DNA of 17,114 bases from Ruminococcaceae bacterium UBA6842 (GTDB lineage: Bacteria > Bacillota > Clostridia > Oscillospirales > Acutalibacteraceae): contig DKDS01000024.1 of assembly GCA_002451855.1 (NCBI GenBank), forward strand, positions 1 to 17,114. Direction: 5' to 3'. This document shows, in pieces, positions 5,729 through 12,758 of the stretch (the first letter of the stretch is position 1; every line of letters begins with the position of its first letter). The notes under the pieces are model-generated. The model saw nothing but the letters and a program-made list of their open reading frames with translations, was not told the origin of the DNA and made no database searches. Position numbers and translations under genes: made by a program.

Positions 5729-8171
5729 CGTCTGCGCCTGCGGCTTCACGCTCCATAAGCTGGTCCTTTGTTATAAGCACCTTTCTCGGCTTTGAGCCCT
5801 CGTACGGTCCCACAACGCCTCGCTGTTCCATTTCGTCAACTATTCTGGCGGCTCTTGCGTAGCCGAGCTTCAGCTTTCTTTGAAGAAGCGAGGTAGAAGC
5901 CATACCGTTTTCGACAACTACTCTTATGGCGTCGTTAAGCATCGGGTCATCGCTCGGTCCGTCCTCGGGAAGTCCTGTTTTCTGCTTTTTGTCAACAGCC
6001 GCCTGCCGTTCTATTTCAACCATAACATCATCGTCATAGTCAGCGGTGTGGTCGCCCTTTACATATTCAACCACCGCTTCAACCTCTTCGTCGCTTACAA
6101 AACAGCCCTGAATACGCTTCGGCTTTGACGAGCCTACGGGACTGAAGAGCATATCGCCCCTGCCCAAAAGCTTTTCCGCGCCTGCGGTGTCAAGTATCGT
6201 GCGGCTGTCTATGTGTGAGGAGACCGCAAATGCGATACGGGTGGGTATATTTGCCTTGATAACGCCTGTTACAACATCAACGGACGGGCGCTGTGTCGCG
6301 ATTATCAGGTGCATACCTGCCGCCCTTGCCTTTGCGGCAATACGGTTTATCGAGTCTTCAACCTCGTTGGGGGCTGTCATCATAAGATCGGCAAGCTCGT
6401 CTATAATAATTACTATGTGCGGCATCTGCTTTACTTCGGGGTCGTTAAGGCTTTCAACAAAGCGGTTGTAGCCCGCTAAGTCACGGACGCCCCTGTCCGC
6501 AAACATTTTGTAGCGCTTTTCCATTTCGCTTACCGCCCAGCCGAGTGCGCCTGCCGCCTTTCTCGGGTCTGTAACAACAGGAACCAAAAGGTGGGGGATA
6601 CCGTTATAAATGCCAAGCTCGACAACCTTTGGGTCTATCATAAGAAGCTTTACTTCATCGGGAGACGCCTTGTAAAGAAGACTTATTATAATTGAGTTTA
6701 TGCACACGGATTTACCCGAACCCGTGGCGCCGGCTATAAGTCCGTGCGGCATTTTGCCTATGTCCGCAACTATGGCGTTGCCGCCTATGTCCCTGCCCAA
6801 GGCTACGGTAAGCTTGCTTTTTGCGGATGAAAACGCGGGGGATTCAAGTATACCCCGTACTCCTACTACCGCGCTTGCCTTGTTCGGAACCTCTATTCCG
6901 ACCGCCGCCTTGTTCGGTATCGGGGCTTCTATTCTTACGCCTGCGGTGGCAAGGTTTAAGGCTATATCGTCCGCAAGATTTGTGATTTTACTTATCTTTA
7001 CACCGGCGGAGGGCTGTAATTCGTACCGTGTTACGGTAGGCCCTCGGCTTATATCCACAACCCTTGTGTCAACACCGAAGCTTTTAAGGGTCTCAACAAG
7101 CTTGTCGGCGGTTCCGTCAAGCTCGGCGGACAGTGCCGCGCCGTTTGTATTTTTGGTTTCCTTAAGCAGAGAGAGCGGCGGAAATTTGTAGGAGTCGGTT
7201 TCCTCTGTATCAGCCTCATTTTCCTCTATATGCTCGGTAAATTTCTCGGTTTCTTCTTTTATCTGCTCCTTTTGAACCTCGGCTTCCTCTCTCGCCGCCT
7301 TAAGCGCGCCGTCTATATCGCGGCGTTCGGGCGTTTCCTCCTTTTCGGGGGCTTTTGCGGGCTCGGGTTCTTCGGCGGCAGGGGAGGCGCCGTAATATGT
7401 ATCAACTACCTTGCGCTGTTTTTCGTCAAGCGTTTCCTTTTTGATATTGCGTTTTTCGGGTATATCGTCAACGGGAATATCAACGCTGAAGCCCTTAAGT
7501 ACCTTAAGCGGTTTTTCGGTATGCTCAGCGGGCTCACGGTCAATTCGGTTCTGATAAGCGTTTTCCGCCTGTTCGGATATGGTTTTTACGGGTCTTGCCA
7601 TTGTCTTGAAAAGCGACATAAGCGTCGTTCCCGTGATAATCATTAAAAATACGCATATAAGTATTATTACGGTGATTGCGGCGCCCGTTTTGCCGAAGGC
7701 AAGATAGAGCGGCTGACCGATAAGCGCACCCAAAAATCCTCCGCTTTTAAGCGCGGTTCCGCTTGTATATGAGGCGGTAAGGTGTTGCCAAAAGGTAAGC
7801 GTTTCATCGTGCTTTATAAAAATATCAACAGCCGCGCCCACAAGCACCACAAGTACGCCCGATTCTATAATTTTGGCGTTTATCGAGCCGCCGATTTTAT
7901 CCATAGCAAAAAGCACGGCGACAACACCCAGTAAAAAGGGATAGAAATACGCCGTCACGCCGAATACTCCGAAAATAAAGTTGTGCATCGCAAGCCAAAT
8001 GTTCTGACCCTTTATAAAAACAACGCAAAGCAGGAATACCGCCACCGCAAACCAGATTACCGACATAAGCTGTCTTTTTCCGGCGGCAGTTTCTCTTTTC
8101 GAAGCCTCGTTTTGAATTTTGGTTGCAGTTGCGCTGCGTGATCTGCTTCCTTTCTTTTTAGCCGCTGCCAT
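5718..8171 (-). CDS. ftsK: DNA translocase FtsK/SpoIIIE
   Basis: An ATP-driven motor that pumps double-stranded DNA through the division or sporulation septum. The 817 residues show the full family layout: about four membrane segments (roughly 35-55, 65-90, 102-120, 160-182), a charged linker rich in Glu, Lys and Pro (about 200-340), alpha and beta motor domains with Walker A GATGSGKS (481-488) and Walker B IIIDELAD (588-595), and a C-terminal gamma winged-helix domain (about 742-802) that reads polar DNA motifs. The length is close to SpoIIIE of B. subtilis. AAGGAG precedes the ATG. It lies 36 bp after tepA, as spoIIIE lies near tepA in Bacillus. Whether it works in division, sporulation or both cannot be told from the sequence. 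Confidence 0.97.
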   Translation of the reverse strand: MAAAKKKGSRSRSATATKIQNEASKRETAAGKRQLMSVIWFAVAVFLLCVVFIKGQNIWLAMHNFIFGVFGVTAYFYPFLLGVVAVLFAMDKIGGSINAKIIESGVLVVLVGAAVDIFIKHDETLTFWQHLTASYTSGTALKSGGFLGALIGQPLYLAFGKTGAAITVIILICVFLMIITGTTLMSLFKTMARPVKTISEQAENAYQNRIDREPAEHTEKPLKVLKGFSVDIPVDDIPEKRNIKKETLDEKQRKVVDTYYGASPAAEEPEPAKAPEKEETPERRDIDGALKAAREEAEVQKEQIKEETEKFTEHIEENEADTEETDSYKFPPLSLLKETKNTNGAALSAELDGTADKLVETLKSFGVDTRVVDISRGPTVTRYELQPSAGVKISKITNLADDIALNLATAGVRIEAPIPNKAAVGIEVPNKASAVVGVRGILESPAFSSAKSKLTVALGRDIGGNAIVADIGKMPHGLIAGATGSGKSVCINSIIISLLYKASPDEVKLLMIDPKVVELGIYNGIPHLLVPVVTDPRKAAGALGWAVSEMEKRYKMFADRGVRDLAGYNRFVESLNDPEVKQMPHIVIIIDELADLMMTAPNEVEDSINRIAAKARAAGMHLIIATQRPSVDVVTGVIKANIPTRIAFAVSSHIDSRTILDTAGAEKLLGRGDMLFSPVGSSKPKRIQGCFVSDEEVEAVVEYVKGDHTADYDDDVMVEIERQAAVDKKQKTGLPEDGPSDDPMLNDAIRVVVENGMASTSLLQRKLKLGYARAARIVDEMEQRGVVGPYEGSKPRKVLITKDQLMEREAAGADDEA

Positions 8172-8207
8172 TTTATTTCTCCTTATGTAACGGTCGGAAC
8201 TCCGACC

Positions 8208-8888
8208 TTATTTTTGCTCTATAAGCCTGTAAAGACCGTCTATAACGGTTCCGAGCGTTCCCACTTCGTCTATAAGTCCTTCCTTTACCGCTCTGTCGCC
8301 CGTAAGGGTTGAGCCTACATCCGTAACCATTTCGCCTGTGTTCATCATAAGCTCGGTAAACCGCTCGGCGGTTATCCTTGAATTTTTTACAACAAAATCG
8401 GTTATGCGTGCCTGCATACGGGCAAAGTGGTTCATAGTCTGCGGTACGCCTATTACAAGTCCGCTCGTTCTTACGGGATGCACCGTCATTGTGGCGGACG
8501 GCGCTATATACGATCTGTCCGCGGAAACCGCAAGCGGCACGCCTATTGAATGGCCGCCGCCCAGTACAAACGAAACGGTGGGCTTTTTCATACCCGAGAT
8601 CAGCTCGGCTATCGCAAGACCTGCCTCCACATCGCCGCCTACCGTATTCAGAACTATTAAAAGACCCTCTATATCGGGGCTTTCCTCAATAGCCACAAGC
8701 TGAGGTATAACATGCTCGTATTTTGTGGTCTTATTCTGCTCGGGCAGAACATTATGCCCCTCAATTTCGCCTATTACCGTAAGGCAGAAAATTTTGTGCC
8801 TGCCGTCGAACGCCGAAACGGAGCCCATTTCCTTTATTTCGTCAAGCTTTGTTTTTTCGGAGCTGTTTTTTTCTTTATCACTGCTCAT
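8208..8888 (-). CDS. tepA: ClpP-like serine protease TepA
   Basis: A 226-residue member of the ClpP/crotonase fold. The catalytic serine S114 lies in GGHSIG and the histidine H137 in MTVHPV; NTVGGDVEAG (81-90) is the oxyanion-region motif. An N-terminal extension of about 25 charged residues is typical of TepA (YmfB) as opposed to housekeeping ClpP. In B. subtilis TepA is needed for normal spore outgrowth, where it helps degrade small acid-soluble spore proteins, and its gene lies by spoIIIE, as here. The ATG has GGGAG upstream. It is the first gene of the unit tepA-ftsK-metallo-beta-lactamase-fold gene, behind a good promoter. Confidence 0.9.
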   Translation of the reverse strand: MSSDKEKNSSEKTKLDEIKEMGSVSAFDGRHKIFCLTVIGEIEGHNVLPEQNKTTKYEHVIPQLVAIEESPDIEGLLIVLNTVGGDVEAGLAIAELISGMKKPTVSFVLGGGHSIGVPLAVSADRSYIAPSATMTVHPVRTSGLVIGVPQTMNHFARMQARITDFVVKNSRITAERFTELMMNTGEMVTDVGSTLTGDRAVKEGLIDEVGTLGTVIDGLYRLIEQK

Positions 8889-8944
8889 CAGCTTTCACTC
8901 TCCCTTTAAATCTTATTATTTGGGGAAAGTGCCGAACAATACAT

Positions 8945-8973
8945 ATTATACATTTTTTTTAACAAACTTTCAA
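8945..8973 (-). promoter_or_regulatory. Sigma-A promoter of the tepA-ftsK unit
   Basis: On the minus strand: TTGAAA (8973-8968), a 17-bp spacer, TATAAT (8950-8945). Transcription would begin near 8938, about 50 bases before the tepA start. It lies back to back with the promoter of the T-box leader, the two -35 boxes being 22 bases apart. Confidence 0.8.
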
Positions 8974-8995
8974 GGGGTATCAAAAAGATTTGCGC

Positions 8996-9024
8996 TTGAC
9001 AAATCGGCGTATATGGTATATCAT
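8996..9024 (+). promoter_or_regulatory. Sigma-A promoter of the T-box leader
   Basis: TTGACA at 8996-9001, a 17-base spacer and TATCAT at 9019-9024 (one mismatch to TATAAT). Transcription would begin near 9031, giving a leader of about 270 bases before alaR. Confidence 0.85.
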
Positions 9025-9030
9025 TAGGTC

Positions 9031-9287
9031 ATAGCATGAAACGCAATGACGGGAATAAGTAACGGCAAGGCAAGTGTTAAGAGAGAGGGCGGCAGGTGAA
9101 AGCCCTATGTGAGCCTTGCGGCGAAGCTATCCCTAAGCGGCTCCCGAAAGGGCAGACGGCGGTCTCCGTTACAGGACAAAGGTATTTTCGTACCGTTGAG
9201 TGCGGAGCGGACAGCTCCGAATAAGGGTGGTAACACGGATTTTATTCGTCCCGAGTGTATTACATTCGGGGCGTTATTTTTATTTTT
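9031..9287 (+). ncRNA. T-box leader, predicted to sense tRNA-Ala
   Basis: The untranslated leader has the parts of a T-box. Stem I: GCAAGGC (9065-9071) pairs with GCCTTGC (9113-9119), with the AGAG/GGTGAAAGCC distal elements between (AGGGC 9086-9090 with GCCCT 9102-9106). The specifier loop has AGTA on the 5' side (9058-9061) and GAA-GCT-A on the 3' side (9123-9129), giving GCU, an alanine codon, at 9126-9128. The T-box AAGGGTGGTAACACGG is at 9223-9238; its UGGU (9228-9231) can pair with the ACCA end of uncharged tRNA. A stem of CGGAGC and GCTCCG (9203-9219) precedes it, and TCCG/CGGA (9216-9219, 9236-9239) closes the antiterminator. Uncharged tRNA would favour read-through into alaR-alaT. 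The T-box call is firm; the alanine specifier is likely. Confidence 0.93.
9247..9287 (+). terminator. Regulated terminator of the T-box leader
   Basis: An 11-bp stem (9247-9257 with 9263-9273, including two G-U pairs) around the loop TATTA, followed by a run of U residues with two interruptions. It ends one base before the GGGAGGA ribosome binding site of alaR (9288-9294). Its position after the T-box sequence is the standard arrangement for transcription attenuation. Confidence 0.9.
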
Positions 9288-9300
9288 GGGAGGAAAAAAT

Positions 9301-9783
9301 ATGAAATACGAAATACTTAAATTACTTGCGAGAAACGCAAAATACACCGCAAAGGATATAGCGGTTATGTTGGGAAGCGACGAGGATACCGTCGCAAAGG
9401 AAATAGCTCAGTTTGAAAAGGACGGTTTTATAAAGGGCTATAAGGCTATTGTGGACTGGCAGATGGTTGAGGATTCCTATGTTTCCGCCATTATAGAGCT
9501 TAATGTTGTTCCGAAGGCGGAATTGGGCTTTGAAGAAGTTGCCGAAAGCATAGCGAAATACGAGGAGGTTGAGTCTGTTTACCTTATGTCGGGTTCTTAT
9601 GACCTTAATGTGGTGGTAAAGGGCAAAACACTTCAGGATGTGGCGCGCTTTGTCGCAAGAGAGCTTGCCACAATAGATTCCGTTACCCAAACCACAACTC
9701 ACTTTGTTATGAGAAGATATAAGGAAATGGATGTTGTGCTTGCGGGCGACGAAAAGGACGACAGGGGGCAGCTTTTCATATGA
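9301..9783 (+). CDS. alaR: Lrp/AsnC-family transcriptional regulator, AlaR-like
   Basis: A 160-residue protein with an N-terminal winged helix-turn-helix (about 3-50, including TAKDIAVMLGSDEDTVAKEI) and a C-terminal RAM effector-binding domain (about 58-140, including VYLMSGSYDLNVVVKG). Lrp/AsnC proteins bind DNA as multimers and sense amino acids. The ATG at 9301 has GGGAGGA 6 bases upstream; the frame stays open far upstream, but that part is the T-box leader. The stop overlaps the aminotransferase start (ATGA). In B. subtilis the same pair is alaR-alaT, where AlaR controls alanine transaminase. The name is by analogy: gene order, family and the alanine-type T-box all agree. Confidence 0.85.
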   Translation: MKYEILKLLARNAKYTAKDIAVMLGSDEDTVAKEIAQFEKDGFIKGYKAIVDWQMVEDSYVSAIIELNVVPKAELGFEEVAESIAKYEEVESVYLMSGSYDLNVVVKGKTLQDVARFVARELATIDSVTQTTTHFVMRRYKEMDVVLAGDEKDDRGQLFI

Positions 9784-10949
9784 TGGATTACAGTAAGGTA
9801 ATAAACCCCACTGTTGCCGAAATAAAGCCGTCTGGCATACGAAAATTTTTCGATATTGCCGCAACTATGGAAGGCGTAATTTCTCTCGGTGTGGGCGAGC
9901 CGGATTTCAGAACGCCGTGGCAAATAAGAAAGGCGGGTATCAATTCGCTTGAAAAAGGGAAGACCAAGTATACCTCAAACTGGGGTATTGCGCAGTTAAG
10001 AAGCGCGGTTTCCGACTATGTAAAGCGTAAATATTCGCTTGATTACAAGCCTGATGAGGAAATACTTATCACGGTGGGCGGCAGTGAGGCGATAGACGCC
10101 TGCATAAGAGCGCTTGTCTCTCCGGGGGATGAGGTTATAATTCCTCAGCCGAGCTATGTGTGCTATGAGCCTATAACCCGTCTTGCGGGCGGCGTTCCGG
10201 TGATAATAGAAACACGGGCGGAGGACGATTTTAAGGTAACAAGAGAACAGCTTGAAAAAGCGTTAAGCCCCCGTACAAAGCTTCTTATCTTGCCGTACCC
10301 CTGCAATCCCACAGGAGCTGTAATGGAAAAGGAAGACCTTGAGGAGTTAGTCCGGGTACTTAAAAACACAAATGTCGCAGTGCTTTCGGATGAAATTTAT
10401 GCCGAGCTTACATTCGGCGGTAAAAGGCATGTTTCCCCTGCAAGTATCGACGGTATGTGGGAAAGAACCGTTACGGTAAACGGCTTTTCAAAGGCGTTTT
10501 CAATGACGGGCTGGCGTTTGGGCTTTGCCTGCGGACCTCGGGAAATAATGGATCAGATAACCAAAATACACCAGTTTGCCATAATGTGCGCGCCCACTAC
10601 CTCGCAGTACGCGGCGATAGAAGCGCTTAAAAACTGCGACGGTGAGGTTGAAAGAATGGTGCACGAGTACGATATGCGCCGCCGTATGATGGTTGCGGGA
10701 TTTAATGAGATAGGTCTTACATGCCGCGAGCCGAAGGGAGCGTTTTACACCTTCCCGTCCGTAAAAAGCACGGGGCTTTCAAGCGATGAATTTTGCGAAA
10801 GATTGCTTTACAGCAAAAAGGTTGCGGTAGTACCGGGAACCGCGTTCGGGGACAGCGGAGAGGGCTTTATAAGAGCGTCATACTGCTATTCCGTAGAGCA
10901 TATAAAAGAAGCAATTTCAAGAATAGGCGAATTTTTAAAAGAGCTGTAA
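9780..10949 (+). CDS. alaT: Class I PLP-dependent aminotransferase, probable alanine transaminase
   Basis: A 389-residue fold-type I aminotransferase. Visible active-site parts: N176 in the CNPTG motif, D204 and Y207 in LSDEIY, the PLP-binding lysine K238 in NGFSKAFSMTGWRLG, and the carboxylate-binding arginine in FIRASYC near the C-terminus. It is full length, with an open SLGVGEPDF motif near the N-terminus typical of the aspartate/alanine aminotransferase branch. The class alone does not fix the substrate. The alanine specifier in the leader and the AlaR-like partner favour alanine-pyruvate transamination. Its ATG overlaps the alaR stop; a second ATG one codon later is equally possible. 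Confidence 0.88.
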   Translation: MMDYSKVINPTVAEIKPSGIRKFFDIAATMEGVISLGVGEPDFRTPWQIRKAGINSLEKGKTKYTSNWGIAQLRSAVSDYVKRKYSLDYKPDEEILITVGGSEAIDACIRALVSPGDEVIIPQPSYVCYEPITRLAGGVPVIIETRAEDDFKVTREQLEKALSPRTKLLILPYPCNPTGAVMEKEDLEELVRVLKNTNVAVLSDEIYAELTFGGKRHVSPASIDGMWERTVTVNGFSKAFSMTGWRLGFACGPREIMDQITKIHQFAIMCAPTTSQYAAIEALKNCDGEVERMVHEYDMRRRMMVAGFNEIGLTCREPKGAFYTFPSVKSTGLSSDEFCERLLYSKKVAVVPGTAFGDSGEGFIRASYCYSVEHIKEAISRIGEFLKEL

Positions 10950-10953
10950 AAAG

Positions 10954-10990
10954 CACAAACTGCCGGAGCGTAATGCTCCGGCAGTTTGTG
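10954..10990 (-). terminator. Perfect 16-bp hairpin between convergent alaT and parB
   Basis: CACAAACTGCCGGAGC (10954-10969) pairs without mismatch with 10975-10990 around a 5-base loop. On the minus strand it is followed by CTTTTTAC, a modest U-run, so it should terminate the parB transcript. On the plus strand no U-run follows, but the very stable stem may also slow transcription from alaT. Confidence 0.75.
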
Positions 10991-11014
10991 TATGGGGATG
11001 AATATGGTGGATTT

Positions 11015-11035
11015 GTGACGGAGGGGAGCCGTCAC
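11015..11035. repeat. Short hairpin GTGACGG/CCGTCAC
   Basis: A 7-bp inverted repeat around a 7-base purine-rich loop, 24 bases beyond the larger hairpin and 32 bases after the parB stop. It has no U-run directly after it. It could be an RNA-stabilising 3' structure of the parB transcript or part of a dispersed intergenic repeat; function unknown. Confidence 0.4.
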
Positions 11036-11066
11036 GGTATATAAAAATCGTCAGCTTAAAATTAAA

Positions 11067-11909
11067 CTAACAGATTTTTAACTGGGTACAGCGTGAAGTC
11101 TCGGCGCAGTTTTTACTTATCCGCACCTTAAACTCTATATATTTATCGTTTTCACGCTTTTTTGAGTCGGCGTCTATTCCGGCGTTACGGAGAGTTGAAA
11201 CAAGCTTTGTAAGGCTGTTTGAAAACAGTCTTACATCTCCTATTGCCGCTTTTCTTACCGGCATTTTAAAATGCTCGTCGGGCTTCGGCTCTTCGGGCGG
11301 GGTCAAAAGCTCCTCAATATAGCCTTCGGTCTGGCTCAGCGTCAGTCCCTCGGCTATTATGCGGTCAAGGGCTTCCTCACGCATTTCCTCGGGCAGCCTT
11401 AAAAGCGCCCTTGCGTGCCTTTCGGTAAGCCGTGCCGAAATAATGCGGTGCTTTATGTCCTCGTCAAGCCGCAGTAAACGAAGCTTATTGGAGAGGGTCG
11501 ATTGGGCAATTCCGAGCCTTGCGGCGGCTTCCGACTGCGAAAGCCCGTATTCCGTTATAAGCCGCTGTATGCCCTCAGACTCCTCAAATACCGTGAGGTT
11601 GCTTCTTTGCAGGTTTTCAATAAGAGAATAAAGCGCCGAGGTCTCGTCGTCCGTTTTATGCAGTATGCACGGAACTCTCCTGAGACCTGCCGCAACGGCG
11701 GCTTTAAGTCTTCTTTCGCCTGCAATAAGCTCATATTCGCCCTCGGAGTTTTTACGGACTGAAAGAGGCTGTATAATTCCGTTTGAACGAATACTGTCTG
11801 TGAGAAGCTTAAGCTCGTATTCATCAAAGCTTTTACGGGGCTGATTCGGCGAAAGCTGAATTTCAGCCGGCTTTAGCATTAAAAGCTTTTTTTCGGACAG
11901 CATATACAT
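11067..11909 (-). CDS. ParB/Noc-family DNA-binding CTPase
   Basis: A 280-residue ParB-family protein. It shows the N-terminal CTP-binding domain with PNQPRKSF (21-28), GERRLKAA (64-71) and ENLQRSNL (98-105), a helix-turn-helix (about 123-146, LSQSEAAARLGIAQSTLSNK) and a C-terminal dimerisation part. Such proteins load at parS or Noc sites and spread as clamps, serving chromosome segregation (Spo0J/ParB) or nucleoid occlusion (Noc). It follows rsmG, the place of noc in B. subtilis. No parA/soj gene is beside it, which favours Noc, but the N-terminus does not clearly match Noc's membrane-binding helix, so I leave the symbol open. AGGAGG lies 6 bases before the ATG. It has its own promoter, apart from rsmG. 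Confidence 0.9.
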   Translation of the reverse strand: MYMLSEKKLLMLKPAEIQLSPNQPRKSFDEYELKLLTDSIRSNGIIQPLSVRKNSEGEYELIAGERRLKAAVAAGLRRVPCILHKTDDETSALYSLIENLQRSNLTVFEESEGIQRLITEYGLSQSEAAARLGIAQSTLSNKLRLLRLDEDIKHRIISARLTERHARALLRLPEEMREEALDRIIAEGLTLSQTEGYIEELLTPPEEPKPDEHFKMPVRKAAIGDVRLFSNSLTKLVSTLRNAGIDADSKKRENDKYIEFKVRISKNCAETSRCTQLKIC

Positions 11910-11950
11910 CGTATTCCTCCTAAGACTGCGTTTACCTCACTGCATTTATA

Positions 11951-11978
11951 ATTTTACACGGAATTTTCCGTTTGTAAA
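11951..11978 (-). promoter_or_regulatory. Candidate promoter of the ParB/Noc gene with an internal palindrome
   Basis: On the minus strand: TTTACA (11978-11973), a 16-bp spacer, TAAAAT (11956-11951), each one mismatch from consensus. The spacer contains a dyad with 6-base arms, ACGGAA and TTCCGT, around two bases (11958-11971). A promoter is expected here because rsmG ends in a terminator. The dyad may be an operator. Confidence 0.5.
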
Positions 11979-12002
11979 GAAAAACACATCGGGCAAATTC
12001 GT

Positions 12003-12041
12003 CCTAAAACAACAAAAACAGCCGCATTAAAGCGGCTGTTT
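12003..12041 (-). terminator. Rho-independent terminator embedded in the end of rsmG
   Basis: On the minus strand AAACAGCCGC (12041-12032) pairs perfectly with GCGGCTGTTT (12025-12016), followed by a U-rich tract. The TAA stop of rsmG (12029-12027) lies in the hairpin loop, so the last codons of rsmG form the 5' arm. It ends the unit of membrane protein, trmB and rsmG. Confidence 0.85.
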
Positions 12042-12758
12042 TGATATATCCGAGGGTTTTCTGGGATATTTTGTCGGGGTTTGCGATATTTTTTTTGAAA
12101 TTACAAAGGCGCGGCTCTCATTTCCCGTAAGGGTTTCGCATATAATATTAGGTTGCGCCGCCCCGAGAAGCCTTGCTGCATTATCGGAAAGCTTTACCTC
12201 TTCCTTTGCGGACGGACCCTTCATAGCGGCGAAAATGCCGCCCGTTTTTATAAGCGGAACACAGTATTCCATAAGCACGGGCAGGGAGGCTACGGCTCTT
12301 GCGCACGCTATATCGTACCTTTCCCTTATTGCTTTATTGCGCCCCGCGTCCTCCGCGCGCATATGCACGGTCTCTATCCCGTCAAGGCAAAGCTCGTTTA
12401 TAACGCAGTCAAGAAATGTCAGCCGTTTTTTAAGGCTGTCAAGCAGTGTTACCTTAATGTCGGGTCTTACTATTTTAAGCACCATACCGGGGAAGCCTGC
12501 CCCCGTTCCCACATCTATAAGCGAAGCGCCGTTCGGCACCTCTATGTGCTTTAAAAACAAAATGCAGTCGTAAAAATGCTTGTAGAGAACATCCTCGGGC
12601 GCGGTTATTGCCGTAAGGTTCATTTTTTCGTTCCATTCAAGCAAAAGGCTGCCGTAAAGATTAAGCCTGCGGGTCTTCTCCCCGTCAAGCACTACGCCGA
12701 ATTCGGCGCAGCTGTCGGCGATTTTTTCAATTTTAAAATCCGTCATATAAGCGTTCAT
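12027..12758 (-). CDS. rsmG: 16S rRNA (guanine-527-N7)-methyltransferase RsmG
   Basis: A 243-residue SAM-dependent methyltransferase that modifies G527 of 16S rRNA; loss of it in other bacteria gives low-level streptomycin resistance. The sequence has the SAM-binding loop DVGTGAGFPG (82-91), the family motif WNEKMNLTAI near 42-51, YKHFYDCI (59-66) and a CARAVASLPVL segment. Length agrees with the family (about 240). The ATG overlaps the TGA of trmB (ATGA) and has AGAGGA upstream. A second ATG lies four codons on. Position next to a ParB/Noc-family gene is the usual Firmicute origin-proximal order. Confidence 0.95.
   Translation of the reverse strand: MNAYMTDFKIEKIADSCAEFGVVLDGEKTRRLNLYGSLLLEWNEKMNLTAITAPEDVLYKHFYDCILFLKHIEVPNGASLIDVGTGAGFPGMVLKIVRPDIKVTLLDSLKKRLTFLDCVINELCLDGIETVHMRAEDAGRNKAIRERYDIACARAVASLPVLMEYCVPLIKTGGIFAAMKGPSAKEEVKLSDNAARLLGAAQPNIICETLTGNESRAFVISKKISQTPTKYPRKPSDISKQPL

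Noticed and set aside
7230..7646. Plus-strand open frame of 138 codons
   Set aside because: It is antisense to the charged linker and membrane part of FtsK, and its apparent hydrophobicity comes from the reverse of Glu/Lys-rich codons.
9109..9300. Upstream extension of the alaR reading frame
   Set aside because: This stretch is the T-box leader and its terminator; the ATG at 9301 has the proper ribosome binding site.
11910..12002. A parS site or Noc-binding site before the ParB-family gene
   Set aside because: The only dyad, ACGGAA-AA-TTCCGT, matches neither TGTTTCACGTGAAACA nor ATTTCCCGGGAAAT.
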